The notes under the pieces were generated by a model. That model made no database searches and was not told the origin of the DNA. It worked only from the letters and a program-made list of their open reading frames with translations. Positions 23,455 to 35,300 of a stretch of DNA of 64,000 nucleotides are shown in pieces. How positions within the stretch are numbered: the first letter of the stretch is position 1; every line of letters begins with the position of its first letter. The position numbers and the translations under genes were made by a program. Source of the DNA: Cyathus striatus (taxonomy: Eukaryota; Basidiomycota; Agaricomycetes; Agaricales; Nidulariaceae); contig JAOVFP010000009.1 in the NCBI GenBank assembly GCA_025738555.1, positions 186,001-250,000 of the forward strand, written 5' to 3'.

Positions 23455-24762
23455 TCAAGAAAGGCCAATCCAATATCTTACATTTTTAACGATCCTTTCA
23501 CTTTGTGTTTCCTCTACAGTGGAAGCTCTCGACATTAGCTTCCATGTGCTGAGGTCTTCGACGATTCGTGAAAAACGTTCCACAACTTGATCCATCGTTG
23601 GACGTTTCTTTGGATCATCCTGAACCATATCAGTTATCAAATCATCCAAAAACTCTAACCCTCTAAACGCAGCTGTATCGGGTTCTCCCTGCAACAAAAA
23701 TAATTAAACCAAGAGTAGGACTACATGTACATGTACAGACCGTTCGAAATCGAGTACGCATGAAGTCACCCATACAGTAGACATCCACAGCAAATGGATC
23801 ACACAGCTCAGTTGAATTATTTTGAAACTCAGGAACTGAGAGCCAGTTTCCACCGTATCCTGGGTATTGCAAGCGAGAACTTCCAGTGGGATGTAACTGC
23901 GACAACCCGAAGTCCACAAAATAGTGCTTCACAGTTTTCTGCAATCGAGTAGAAGCTAGTTTCGGTTTACCGGTACGTGTAAAATTTTCTCCCATAGTCA
24001 ATGGGTGAGGGAGAATTCGAAACAACTGGAGTGTATCGGACATCATATTATCTCTCTTCACATCACTGTGCTGAAGGTCAAAGTTGGGAAGAGCAGGACC
24101 CAATAAATAACTTACCAATGAGCAACGTTTTGCTGATGCATGAAATGCAAGCCCTACAGAACATCAGAATTATTTCTAAATAAATGTACAGGCAGGATGC
24201 ACCTCAAGCAGCTGACGAATAAATTCTAATATCTCTGCCAGACAGACAAAAGGGGGCTCATCAAGTTTTAACAGAAATGGCATTACTAAAACCACACTGT
24301 CATCATCTTCAGGCAGTTGGAGGATGTCATAAACTTGGACGCAATGGTTTCTTGGATCGGATGCAAGAGGCTCTGTTGAAAATAGAGTTGCAATGGTTAT
24401 TTCTGTTGGATGCTTTTGGATATAAACCCTCTTCAACATGACTTGCAGTCCATCCACTTCGCGAACCGCATCTATTAAGGAACCTTCCTGCGCTTTCTTA
24501 ATATCAACGAGATTTGATAGGCATGGCCACTTACTATTGGCTTCAGATTATCCTCTGAAGTCAATTGCATTTTACTTGAGTCTGCGAGCCATGACGGGGC
24601 CCAGTCAGGACGGTATCGGGGACGCAAGATATATCCTGCTGATTTCAGCCAAGTTTGATGATCGCGCCAAAATACTTCCCTTACGTACAGCTGTGCGCCC
24701 ACTGCTGAGCCTGAGCTCTGAGACGCGGTAGCGTTATGTAGAGGGTGAGATGTTGCAGACAT
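23455..24762 (-). CDS. protein kinase-like protein, copy 2, HCD type
   Basis: Starts MSATSHPLHNATASQSSG. All exons join in frame. Landmarks are FWRDHQTWLKSAGYILRPR, LIDAVREVDGLQVMLKRVY (beta-3 Lys), HPTEITIATLFS (helix C region), VVLVMPFLL (hinge), LHFMHQQNVAH and the catalytic loop C-D-V-K-R-D-N. Then come VDFGLS (DFG metal site), the activation and APE-like part VPEFQNNSTELCDPFAVDVYCMGDFM, and DDPKKRPTMDQVVERF. The loop reads His-Cys-Asp rather than His-Arg-Asp. A phase-2 intron splits the Cys codon (TG/T). The glycine loop is weak. Length is about 350 residues. The family is expanded in Agaricomycetes and its substrates are unknown to me. It stands head to head with the LGxSYE gene at 25567, about 800 nt apart. 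Confidence 0.75.
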
Positions 24763-25566
24763 GACAAGTGAGATGCGAACTACTAGCGCAATCAAAGCGC
24801 AATTGCTTTGGACACTATGGGTGATACTCAACCAAATGTATACATACAGGACAACAGAGGACAACTTAGACTGGTCATTACGTAAAGTGTTATTGTATTC
24901 AAAAAGGATACTTATGTGACATGTGTACACATGTTTAACGTTTAACGGACCCTACATTTGGACCTACATGGACCCATACTGATTAATGATTAATTGATTC
25001 GTCACTATGCTGCCGACTTTTAAAGTAGTGATCGAATTAACACGTTTAATGAACTTTGTTTTTCGAATGTACTTATATACTTGGCTCGTAGTTCTGAAAT
25101 CTTCAGCTCAAAGCCATCAAGTATTGTATCGCTTCACAATTGTTTATCGAATTCAGCAAGTACATATTATGTAACATTCAGGTAACAATTACAAAGGCAT
25201 AGTAACGAATCTTTTAATATCTCACCAGTTCGGATCTGCTTATCAGGCTGGATGGAGAATAAATTAGGCGTACTTGGCGATAGGTAACGGCATTTGACAC
25301 GGTTCGGTGTCTTCCCAGTTAGGCTGGCACAAAGAATCGTTAATCAACCGGAGTCTTGCACTGTCAGGACATAGCAACGTACTCTTTCGGAAATGCTTAT
25401 ATTCTTTCTTATTCAAAGTCGTACATAAGAAAAAAATTCACTTGAAGCGTGTGATACCACTGCTCAACCACTGCTACTCCATCCTCTAGGCTCCTGCATA
25501 CGCCGACATAATCCTCCGGCCTATCTGTATATCCAACAAGCTGCGAATCCCCGAATCCCGTTCATA
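24763..25566. promoter_or_regulatory. divergent promoter region between kinase copy 2 and LGxSYE gene 1
   Basis: About 800 nt between two diverging start codons. It is AT-rich and without a gene, so it must hold the promoters of both neighbours. No specific binding site can be named. The equivalent region between the second pair (56699-57059) is only 361 nt and I see no long shared motif. Confidence 0.35.
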
Positions 25567-26539
25567 ATGGCGAAGCTGTGGCAACTTTTGCAAAGTGAAA
25601 AAGTTTATAAGTTAACAAAGAAGGAATTGGAAGTATTGGAGCAATTTATGACGCTGGGCGAAAAATCTCTTAATGAGACAATGAAAATCATTATAGAACA
25701 TGGGGAACGAATGCCTAACGACGTCCTGGAAGAATTAAAGCTGATGTTTAAAGAGTTCAGTGCCACTATTTTGTATTTCGTTGGTGACATCAAGCCTGAC
25801 GTTCCTTTTCAGACGTGACACAGATAGAGAGGATATATTAAAGAAAACAGGCGGTAGAATAAACAAAAAAAATTACATCTTCTTGGGAGGATCCTACGAG
25901 GCAGTAAAATCACTGATGTGGACATTTCACCAACAATGTGTAAATACTGCGTCCAGGGCGAGGGTGAGGACGTTTAAAAGTACTTTCAATTACGCTAGTT
26001 TCTCATCTTACCAGAAAGCATCTATAGATGCAGTTTATTCCCAAGAGAAATCCAGTCAAACTCAAAAGGTTCATTCTGAACACGACGAGAAGCCGAAGCA
26101 AGGGGTTCCCTATTACTCTGCTTGCACGTTTCAAGTTAACACCAAACATGCATTTGCTGGTGCACACGACTTTAGCATGGAACAAGCTTCGTTCGTAGAC
26201 TCGACAACATCCAATTCGACGAAGGATTCATGTATAGTCCTGGATGAAAGGTTACTCTCTAAAGACGGCGTGGGAGCAATTCCGCATGTCGATTCTCCTC
26301 CAGATGTCACGAAGAAGTTGTCAACAGATTCCAGAATAGATTGCAGTGCGCCCGAAAGTAATCCGGACAGTGACACGAACAACGCTGATGATACTCCGTT
26401 TTACATATCGTTTGCCTCGCTCTCACTCAAACACGACGACGACACAATTTCTTTGGCTTCATACCACACTTGCCTCGAAAGAATTCCAGAATATCGGGAA
26501 GAGGGAAACTCGATGAGACTAGAACAGAGTACCAGCTGA
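25567..26539 (+). CDS. LGxSYE-family protein 1 (unknown function)
   Basis: Exon 1 is 25567-25772 and exon 2 is 25813-26539. The 40-nt intron joins ATTTT to ACGTGAC in frame. The protein has about 310 residues. The N-terminal 80 are helical and amphipathic (LTKKELEVLEQFMTLGEKSL; ERMPNDVLEELKLMF). The motif NYIFLGGSYEAVKSLM follows near residue 95. In the middle is AFAGAHDFSMEQASFVD. The last third is acidic and Ser/Asp-rich with no predicted fold. The two motifs and the helical start also occur, in the same order, in the genes at 55671-56698 and 62054-62958, which defines a local family. No known domain is recognised. It is divergent to kinase copy 2. Confidence 0.7.
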
Positions 26540-27076
26540 ATAGAGCAAATGCCGGTTGGCGAGCTTGATTTTGGAGATTCGCTTACTCTTAACACTTATA
26601 CTACTTCCATTTAAACAGCATCCTATCGACGTCATTCAAGGCGAAACTGTGTTGTATCGATCATTAATTTGGACACAATTGTATTATTTCTGTAATCACA
26701 CCCTTGTATCAACGTTGCCCACTTCCTTAGAATAAATGAGCACTGTTTTACTATTCAGGTCACTATGGATATTCGTGTTGGAGTAGTATCGAATTTAAAT
26801 GGAACTGTGATCCACATTGGGGACGGGAGACGCTATATACATATTCATCTCATTCATTGAAAAACAGTCTTATTTACAAGAGTAGTATTGCACTTCTGAG
26901 TTATTGTTACATATACTTGTTCTTTGGTAAGGGAGCGTCAGTGGCACCATCTTTAGGGTCTCTAAATCTTCGTTACACTTAGATGATTCTAAGGTTCGTG
27001 TTTGCATAGTATTCGGTGTTGGATCGTTGAAATAGTATATAACCTTACTTGATTTGGTTTGATTTAAATTTATGGC
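26540..27076. other. intergenic, no gene recognised
   Basis: This is the 3' flank of the LGxSYE gene. From about 26930 the sequence is the downstream flank shared with copy C of the WVLSND family (58900-59030), for example GGCACCATCTTT, TTAGATGATTC and GTTCGTGTTTGCATAGTATTC. It marks the edge of a duplicated block. Confidence 0.5.
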
Positions 27077-27850
27077 CTACCAGCATTCGTGCCAGTGCAC
27101 TTTTGCGGTAATATCATGATGATTTCCAGTGGGTGTAGGACACCAGTATCCGTTGTTTAGGGTGTCGTTTGAAAGAACCCACATAGTGGCATAGTACCCC
27201 CAGCTAGAACTTGAATCCACGAAATTGAGATCGGGCTTCCTGAATTCTTGAACTTTCCCATGCAGACAATAAGCAGCAGAACTTGAAGTGCTCAGTTTAT
27301 CGGTCCTGAGCCGCGTCGTCTACAAGGAAAGGTTGATCGGCGTGAGATACGCCCGGAGTGCTGCTGGATAATAAACAGCGTGCGTACCAGCCACGATATC
27401 GTCGAATGTTATTTTGAATTACTTTGCCGTCCGGGCTCAGATTTCCAAACCAATCACAAAGTTCATTGTCAAGATGGACAGTATATGGACCCACTAATCC
27501 AAGCAGAAGTACACAAGAAGTACTCCTCGTACCTGGCGGTAACTTGAACGCGCACGCGGTCTCCCGATATATTGAAGTCACGTTGATCGGAATCCACAGA
27601 ACAATTGCAATACAAGAGCATGAGACCATGGCAATGCATAGAGTTGTCTTTCGGAAATTAATGTTACATCGTATTCGCGCATCCACTGGGACGGCACATT
27701 TGCTCGGAGATGAGTTTGTCCGCTACAAAGAAATTGATCGGACTGTTCAAGACTACTGGCTTACTATCAAGCTGAACAAGTAAAACCTTGTCACTTAAAC
27801 AGAAGTGGAGGTAAAGATGACATATGAGGTCGATGTCAATAGGTGTATTA
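27077..27850 (-). pseudogene. WVLSND-family membrane protein, copy B (probably broken in first exon)
   Basis: Three exons are recognisable. The first (ATG at about 27827) reads MSSLPPLLFK and then TGA, where copy C has CGA. The second, 27423-27722, encodes a hydrophobic helix (LCIAMVSCSCIAIVLWIPIN) followed by CVLLLGLVGPYTVHLDNELCDWFGNLSPDGK. The third, 27077-27319, reads STSSSAAYCLHGKVQEFRKP, NFVDSSSSWGYY, ATMWVLSNDTLNNGYW and ends KVHWHECW with TAG. The 103-nt intron between exons 2 and 3 keeps the frame. The outline is a type II membrane protein with a small Cys-bearing outer domain. The early TGA and an uncertain frame at the exon 1 to exon 2 join make it a likely pseudogene, though a downstream start in exon 2 could still give a shorter product. 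Confidence 0.5.
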
Positions 27851-28129
27851 CATACATAGTAGATACCTGTCTAGGGGTAACCGGGGTTCGACTTCATTTT
27901 AATTGGCGATTCGCACAGGAAGTTGAAGAAGGCTGGTTAATTCTCGTCACAAAAGCGCCATTATCTGCCAGCACGAGACCTGCAAATGGACCGGAAGCAA
28001 GACCTACAAACTGCGATTAACAGAAATTTAGTTGATGTAGTACATCAGTAGTATGCAAGCAGAATGTGAACCTGTACTAGGAAGACAAAACTGATGAACG
28101 AAGGGAGTGGCAGTGGCAGTGGCAGTGAG

Positions 28130-28540
28130 CGTGAGGTTCCTAGAAGGCATGCTGGCATCCCGGGCTTTTATTTCTTCACTTGCGACATGCGATCCTGATC
28201 CTGGAAAGCGGACTATGTCTTGAAGGGTGCTTGTGCACTCCTAAAGCTACTATAGTAAAATGTTCGACTATCTGAGGTGTGAGTTAAGCTAACTTCGACA
28301 AGCAGCCACGGATCCAACGTCGATTATAAGCATCCATAAAATGCAGAGAAAAGCCAACCAGTCTAGAAATCCGCATTTAGGTTCGTCCGGGCTGGGACAG
28401 TGGGACGGTCATCTTGAGTCATCCTCATCGAGTCGATGTTGATGCTTAGTTGAAACATCGATGTCTGCAGTGAATGGAGGTGGTGCGAGAGGACACCGGT
28501 GTCTTCATCGACGGGGTAGGCCAGAGGGGTGCTTCCGAGT
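28130..28540 (-). pseudogene. decayed copy of the small membrane-protein gene at 60079-60276
   Basis: Collinear at the nucleotide level with 59890-60270: CTTCACTTGCGAC, GGAAAGCGGAC, GATTATAAGCATCCA, AGAAAAGCCAACC and GTCCGGGCTGGGA blocks. The helix still reads DWLAFLCILWMLIIDV against GWLAFLCIIWMFIIEV. Stops (TAG before it) and frame changes break the acidic N-terminal part. Together with the WVLSND copy next to it, it belongs to a duplicated block of more than 1.5 kb. Confidence 0.45.
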
Positions 28541-28608
28541 TGAGATATCTCGTGTCCAAATCATCAACAAATCATCAACAAATCATCATCACCTGTCACT
28601 CGGGTAGG

Positions 28609-29451
28609 ACGAAATACGACACATTACACATAGGTATCACACATTACACATCGAATATCACACATCACACATCGAAAATCACACATCACACATTCAAATT
28701 TACACTATATATCGACTTATCAGGAGGTGGTATAAGTTTCATAATAATAATAGTATATATTTTAGTAAAATTAGTATTAGTATAAGGTCTTGTTACCTAG
28801 TCAATACCTACAACTGAAGTGACAAAGTAAATTATAAAAACGAAATGGGGTTAGGGTTAGAGACATTCCGTTTAAGCAGGCAGTTGGTAAAGCGTATTCG
28901 GTGTTGCTCATGCATGCTGGAGAGCATGCGTGTGCTGACAGAGACGTATGTACGACATTTTTTGGTGGAAATAATTGGGAGATAAGTTGGATACCGAGAG
29001 CCGAGAGAATCAAGGAAGGGAAAGTGAGTGAGGTATTGGAAGAGGGAGGCTATATCGTGGTGGTCCTGTGAGAAGACGTATGTTAATATACTTAGGCTGT
29101 GGAGCTGTGGGGCGAGAGATCTGAGGAAGGGGGATATTGTCCCCAATAGCACATCCTTGTCGGGGGTGTCGTGAGGTAAGATTCAAGAAGTGCCTCTTGT
29201 CCCAGAAGTCCATGTCGAGCTTCTCGAAGAGAGGAAGGGATATAGAGTCTAGACGAAGTAGGAATACACAGCTGGAAGCTACATAGCGTAGCGATGAGCT
29301 TGAGGCTTTTTCAGTTGTGTCTCTAATCCCATTCGCATAGCTTAGAAGAAGGCTAAACACAAAACTCAGTGCACGTGATAATGTGTAAATTTCAATGTGT
29401 GTCGATCGATGTGTAATGTGTGATACCTATGTGTAAGGTGTCGCGTTTCGT
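28609..29451. mobile_element. inverted-repeat-bounded segment with CACACAT-rich arms
   Basis: The left arm (28609-28700) and the right arm (29375-29451, reverse complement) share ACGACACNTTACACATAGG, TATCACACATTACACATCGA and ATTNAAATTTACAC. The left arm also contains a short tandem expansion of ATCACACATCACACATCGAA. No target duplication is evident. The segment carries the broken LRR-like frames described in the next entry, so it may be a transposon that captured host sequence or an inverted duplication. Confidence 0.45.
28832..29360 (-). pseudogene. decayed F-box/LRR-like protein fragment
   Basis: Two minus-strand frames overlap. 29010-29360 reads SSLRYVASSCVFLLRLDSIS, LPLFEKLDMDFWDKRHFLNL. 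28832-29152 reads ISPFLRSLAPQLHSLSILTY and IASLFQYLTHFPFLDSL. The spacing of leucines and the style (LPxFEKLDMDFW, FLxLTSRH) resemble the C-terminal repeats of mushroom F-box proteins. The two parts need a frameshift to join and no F-box is present. The family assignment is tentative. Confidence 0.3.
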
Positions 29452-29455
29452 ACTA

Positions 29456-29969
29456 CTGCACCCTTTCGACCAACTGTTCATCGAATTACGCTGTGACGAC
29501 AATGAACAGTTGGACCCTCTGTTCAAGGGTCGGTGTGATGCGTGACGAATGGAAAATCTGTTCAGTGAGTAATTATTAATTAGTTTACATAATCATTGTG
29601 ATGCGTCTGTGCGAGCTCTTGCTCGAGTCGCCTCACTTTCAATTATTCTGAATCCCGCAGAATTTACATTGGAAGAGGTTGTTGGTAAAGTAGGACGCGT
29701 TCAAAGGATTTTTTATTAAAAATACATTATATTCTTCAATGACTTATGAAGAACACTAAACGATACACAGTAGTTGCAAAGTATTAGTAGTACTATCTTT
29801 AGCAACAATTATTGCAAATCACAATGATTTTTTTTTTTGAATTTCAGCTGTTCTCAAATTTCCTCATACCTCTGTTCATGGAGCAGTGTGATGCATTACG
29901 AAACGTATATCTGTTCATGTTCATGGTGTCATGTGACGCGTTACTGAACAGTTGGTCGAAAGGGTGCAG
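29456..29969. mobile_element. MITE-like element, 514 bp, TA-flanked
   Basis: The ends are inverted copies: CTGCACCCTTTCGACCAACT then GTTCA at the left and the complement at the right, 25 bp with no mismatch seen. TA lies on each side (29454-29455 and 29970-29971). CTGTTCA recurs inside. It ends only 14 bp before the large DNA transposon begins. No transposase is encoded. Confidence 0.65.
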
Positions 29970-30435
29970 TACCTCCCTGTCACTAGTGCAGCCCGAATTA
30001 GGTTTGCGAACTTTGCAAAAGCTAATTCGCATGGCTAATTAGCAGGTGCTCTGAAAAACTGAGAAATAACATGCGAAATAGTGCTAATTAGCTAAAATTA
30101 TTTCCAAATTATTTCTAGCCTTAATGACACTGACTACTGACTCCACCCAATATTATAACAGTATCTAAGCAATATTGTCAACCAGTGAGTGAGCTCCTGT
30201 GTCATACATTGTCATCAGTAAATGGTAAGAAAACCTGGCATCATTGTCATTTGTCGGTGGTTGCATGCATATTGCATGATTATGAGCTCAGTATAAGATA
30301 TTTGTCTGCCATGGTGACTATCATTGGATAGTAGTTATATTACTCACTGACAGTGGTTAAGATCTAGCTGTCAAAATGTTTTGTTATTCCAGTGGCTCCA
30401 TAGCTAATGAGTGAGCAATGTCTGTGGTGACTTGG

Positions 30436-31084
30436 TGTCACGACTGTGCCCCTAGCCTGACTTGGCAGCGGAGTACGAGGGGGTGACTGCGGAGAAACGA
30501 GGGGTGAGTATTAGATGAAGGTGGAGAACAACAACTCAGGGGGTAGGACTTCGGCTTCAGCTTATGTGCTGCGCCCCTGGGATTCCCAGTCCTGGATTTT
30601 GGAGTAAGGGCAAGCCCTTCGGAGAAGACGAGAGGTGTAACTCAAGTCAGACGAAAGGGTGAGGACGTAGTTCAATACGAAACTGAAGTCTAAGTACAAA
30701 TCAAGTACTACTTAAATACTAGAGACTTGGAGTAAGTAAAGGCTGCTGGCCAAGGCCAGCAGAGAAGTACGGTCAGGGTAGGCATACGTAGAATGAAGAC
30801 TATAACTAATTAAACATAATAAAACACGTCGGAGAAGTGAGTGTGTAAGGCGGTGTAAAGTAAAACTGATAGTGGCGCACTTAAGAATGATAAGTGACTC
30901 ACTACGAAATGTATACTACATTACTGAGGGGATAGCTCAGTAGAACGGAAGAAAGGAAACGAGAGTAATCTATGTACAGTAATCAATAAGTAATGTTAAG
31001 AGCGTAATCAAAGTCCAGAGTAAACAAAGGGAAAGGCAGAGTAAGAGCATAGGGGTCCAGAGGTAGGCGATACGGGATATGACA
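30436..31084. repeat. solo LTR, 649 bp
   Basis: Begins TGTCACGACT and ends GGATATGACA, so it has short inverted TGTCA..TGACA termini. A perfect 5-bp duplication CTTGG flanks it (30431-30435 and 31085-31089). The second LTR and internal region are absent, as after recombination between two LTRs. The sequence is unlike the LTRs of either full element in the window, so it represents a third retrotransposon family. It is richer in CpG than the transposon around it. Confidence 0.75.
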
Positions 31085-31089
31085 CTTGG

Positions 31090-32385
31090 CTGAATGGGCC
31101 CAAGCATAAAAGCCTACATGTCACTATTATTGCCAATCACCTTATCATTCATCAGTACCATAAAATGGTGAGCAAGAAGGTAGGCTTACTACAGTTGCTT
31201 TGCCATAGTATCCAACATGTCCTCTAACAAATTCATGCTACACTTTTGAATAAGAAAAATCCAAGGGCCAAGTATAAAGTATAAAACACTAGTATATGTG
31301 AGGTGGTGTGATATATGATCTACTATTCATATCATATGAATCATATGTCAAAGACTAAAGAAGCAAAAACTGTGCAGCAAACACTTCTTCTACTTTTAGT
31401 ACTGATCTTACAAACTTGATATAGAAAACCTAAAGTAGATCACTCAGCGTCATAAACAATGGCTGTATATTGGATAAGTACCTAAAGTAGATCACTAGGT
31501 ATTTGTAAGTAATAGTACAGTATGTACAAGTAAATGAGAACTCACCTCAGCGTCGTAAACAATGGCTGAGGTATACTAGCTAAAGTACAAGGTATATATA
31601 TGCAATGAGTCCTTTACTCTGAGAGAAAGGAGTAAGCTACATAAGAGGGAAAGCTTGTGGCCAAGAGCATACTGTACAGTGTAACACAAGTGAGTATTAG
31701 TACAAAGTAAAGGGCGGCATAGTGAAACAGAAATGATACATTATATATACAGTATAATATCTTACCGCGCAATGACCATATGACCTTGGTGGCTGCTGAG
31801 TGAATACAAGTGCATGCAGTCTAACTGAAAGCGGGACAGAGCGGATCGGAACTCGAGGGCGTTTGTATAATTCAACACTTGACAAATACTGCTTCTCCAA
31901 TTCAGACCATGATGACAACAGAGGATTGGCTAATGACATAGATAGGATAGACTGGTGATGTGGAAGCAGAAACAAGAGACATAGCACTGGCAGTAGATTT
32001 TTTTATTTACAAGCAAACTGTAGAGTACTGAGTATTCACTTAGTATGTTACTCATTGCAGATGTACCTGGCAAGGGAGTGTCATTAAAAAAATAATACAC
32101 CAGGGGTCGGATTTTTTGCGAAGGCCTATGCAGAGACCCTACCTACCGTGAGAAATATTTTCCTCATTAGGACATATTATATCATGTGTCGAGTTGATGT
32201 GCCCTTTGTCTCGTGTGCCCATCTTTGAAGTTTCCTCAGCCTGTTCACGTTGCTTCTCGCACTCTACCAGCAGTTTATTTATCAACTATTGGTACGTGTT
32301 ATCACTGTGTAGCTAGCTAGAATACTAACTTCCCTTACTTTGTGCAGCCTATCTGGTCAAAGTAACAAGTAGCATACCAAGTTCT
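31090..32385. other. non-coding arm of the large DNA transposon
   Basis: AT-rich, with a short direct repeat (CAGCGTCRTAAACAATGGCTG at about 31447 and 31549; CCTAAAGTAGATCACT at about 31430 and 31480). A frame at 31697-31987 minus has no domain. No gene is supported here. Confidence 0.45.
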
Positions 32386-35300
32386 TCATATGCCCCCTCG
32401 CCTCCTCTTAGAACCTCCATTGGCCTTGCAAGCTGTGCATGTCCAGTTGCTCGATGGATACTCATGATTAACACAGCTAAGGTGGTACTTGGGGCTTAAA
32501 GTGAGTATCCATTGATCTAGAGTGCTTGCCAAAGAACTCACCCATTTTGTTTCACAGCTTTCTTTTCAGCATTTAATGACATTTTCCACATTTTCAAGGT
32601 CTTTACCCCTGGCTTCCTCAATTAGGTTTACACCACATATACATTCTGACAACATTTCAAATACTCGACGGCGACGCTGTCGTCCAGCACGAGATTTCCC
32701 ATCATCAATGAAGTGTTGTTCATGGTTTCTTTGGACAGCTGCAGTCCTGGGTGAGTTCTCAACTGTTGATGATGCCTATACAACAATAAGCAGTAACTTT
32801 TGGTTATCGTAAGTACTTACTATGTTATCAGCTGTATCCAGATGTGTGACATTGGTATAGTCATGTTGCATAGATGTGCCTAGCTCCCCTTCTTCACTGC
32901 TATCTGCTATAAAACTGGGCAGATCATTGGTATCACTTCGGACGAAAGCTGAACATTCCACCATGGTTCCTGGCACATCGTCAGCATTGAATCCCTTAGC
33001 GAGCTCTAGCTCGACTTCTGATGCAGTATGAGTGTCAAGTCCCTGAGCGGCATCTTCGTAACTCTGTATAACAGTTGTGCAATCACCATCAACTGCAGCT
33101 ACTCTTTCAGGATTAGCATTTCTGACTGCTTTCATTGTGTCATCTTTGCCCCCTACATCTGAAGTGGTATTGACAAATGTTGAAGAGTCGGAGAATGCAT
33201 AAGGTGTGTTATCATTATCTACGCTATTCCCTTCCTCATATTGAATGTCATTGCTACTGTAGATATAATTAGCCTGTTGTAAATGATGCTTCAAATATAT
33301 TAAATTACCTTAAAAGGTTTCCTGTTGTATGAGCATGCGAGATTGTAATTGCGGGAGCAGTAGTTTTCCATGCGATCTTCTGCTTCTTTCTGTTGACCCA
33401 TACTACCTTCAGCCCTTCTCGCTCAGCTCCACCTATAACCCACTCGTGCACAAACTTTTCAAGCTCTTTTAGTGGGACGTGTGTGTGGGCTGTTTGAACA
33501 TGTGTGTGCCAGTTGTATTTCCAGACAGCAGGGGCCCCATGCAGGCAGAAGCGGCAAGGAATTGGGACATTGGAACATGGGCTGTTTTCAGCTGATCGCG
33601 ATGCAACACCATATGAAAAGGTAACTTTCCCTGCACAACTGCTTTCTGCCCAACTTATCTGGTATTGTCCATCAGCCCCTTTCCCCTTTTTAAGATGAAA
33701 CTGGCAGAGTGGAGCTGCACGAAGACATAAGCCGCATGGCTGTGTTGAGCGGTTGACACCAGGATCAAAGAGTATGTGTGCTGCCATATGTTCAAGGATA
33801 TGCTGACCAGATTTATCAAGAACTGCATTACAACTTAACATCAGGCAGTGCCGACCATCTGTTACCTCTCAAACTTTAGCATGATCATTACAGGCAAAAC
33901 ATGCTTTACCTAGTGGTGCAAGTTCATCAGTCAGCATATCAATACATTCAATTCGACTTACCAAATCTCTCATGATAAGGAAAGTTTCGTGTTGGTTTCA
34001 CTAGAGGTAGAGCTCGAAGATCTGTCTCTTTAATTCTCTCCATGATAAGTGTTCCCATTGTAAGCATAAATTTACTTTCGAGAAGATAAAACGCTGATGC
34101 ATTGCCAGATCTTGTCGTAACTTGTATCTCAGGATTGATAGCCTCAACCAGTAACCCTGCTACATGGTAACTGTCACCGTGGCCAAATGACCAGCACCAA
34201 TCATATTTTCCTGTTGGATCATCATCTGTTGTAGTTGGGGTGAGGTATAACATTTGATAGCATACAGAAACAAGGGGATCTGCAAGCATGGTGAGTGATA
34301 CTTCCTCAATATGCTTGGTGTCATAAATTATGTCGTTAACTTCCCCTATGCAGACAAAAACATGGTCTTCGCATTGAATAAGGGATGCAATAGGAGAATC
34401 TAAGTGAAGCTTAGGCTCGCTAAGGTCTCCATCACTTCCTGAAGGATAGTCGGATGCCAAAGCAAATGCTGCTTCACATTGTGTAGCATAATAGGGGAGA
34501 TTGGCAACTCGTTTGAGTCTATCATGTGATGCTGGCAAGGACATATCTTTGAAAAGCAAATTGAGAAACCAAACTTTGTAAACTTGAGTTTCATTGTGCT
34601 CGAAACATGGATTATGCTTGGGGATTGGCTCCTCTTCGACAACTGCATCCTCAAGTACTGTATCTATGGTGTATGCATGCCCTGCTTCTCCTGAAGTGCT
34701 TGGTGCTGGAGAATCTTCCCCTGTGGCCACTTCTTCAATGTAGTCTTCAGCAGTATCGTCATTGTCATTGGAGCTGCAGTCAGATTTGACAATGTCAGAA
34801 CCAAAGGGCCAGAGTATATCAATCGTTTCATGGGTGGTATCCATGTCTGCAACTTTTAAAACTTCACTCAGCCTAGGATTTTCATTGTCAACTAACTGTC
34901 TGCCATGACGCCAACATGATTTGAGGTTGACTGTTGAAACACGAACATCACCTCACCATGTAGCGGGCTTGATATGATCAACGTGTTTATGAATCTCAAA
35001 CCCATCCTTGGTGAGAGGGGGCAATGTGAGACGGTGAGGTGCACGATCCCACTCTGGATATTTGGCAAGTATATCAGATACCTCAGTTGTTCCTGTCAGA
35101 CAAAGTGCTAACTGAAGAACATCCAAGTTGGTATCATTTCCAACCATTGTTCGAAGGATGCCAAACAATTCCTCAAGGCGATCGGTTCCCATCAAGATAA
35201 GGAAGAATGTTCCATTGGGATTGTCAACCTTGCACTTTGCAACACAGAAGTAAGCATTTTTTATCATCAGCATAGTATCAATATAGAGCTGAGTTGGCAT

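Noticed and set aside
28555..28700. Telomere-like or CRISPR-like repeat
   Set aside because: The ATCACACATCACAC words are irregular simple sequence, without spacers and unlike fungal telomere repeats (TTAGGG).
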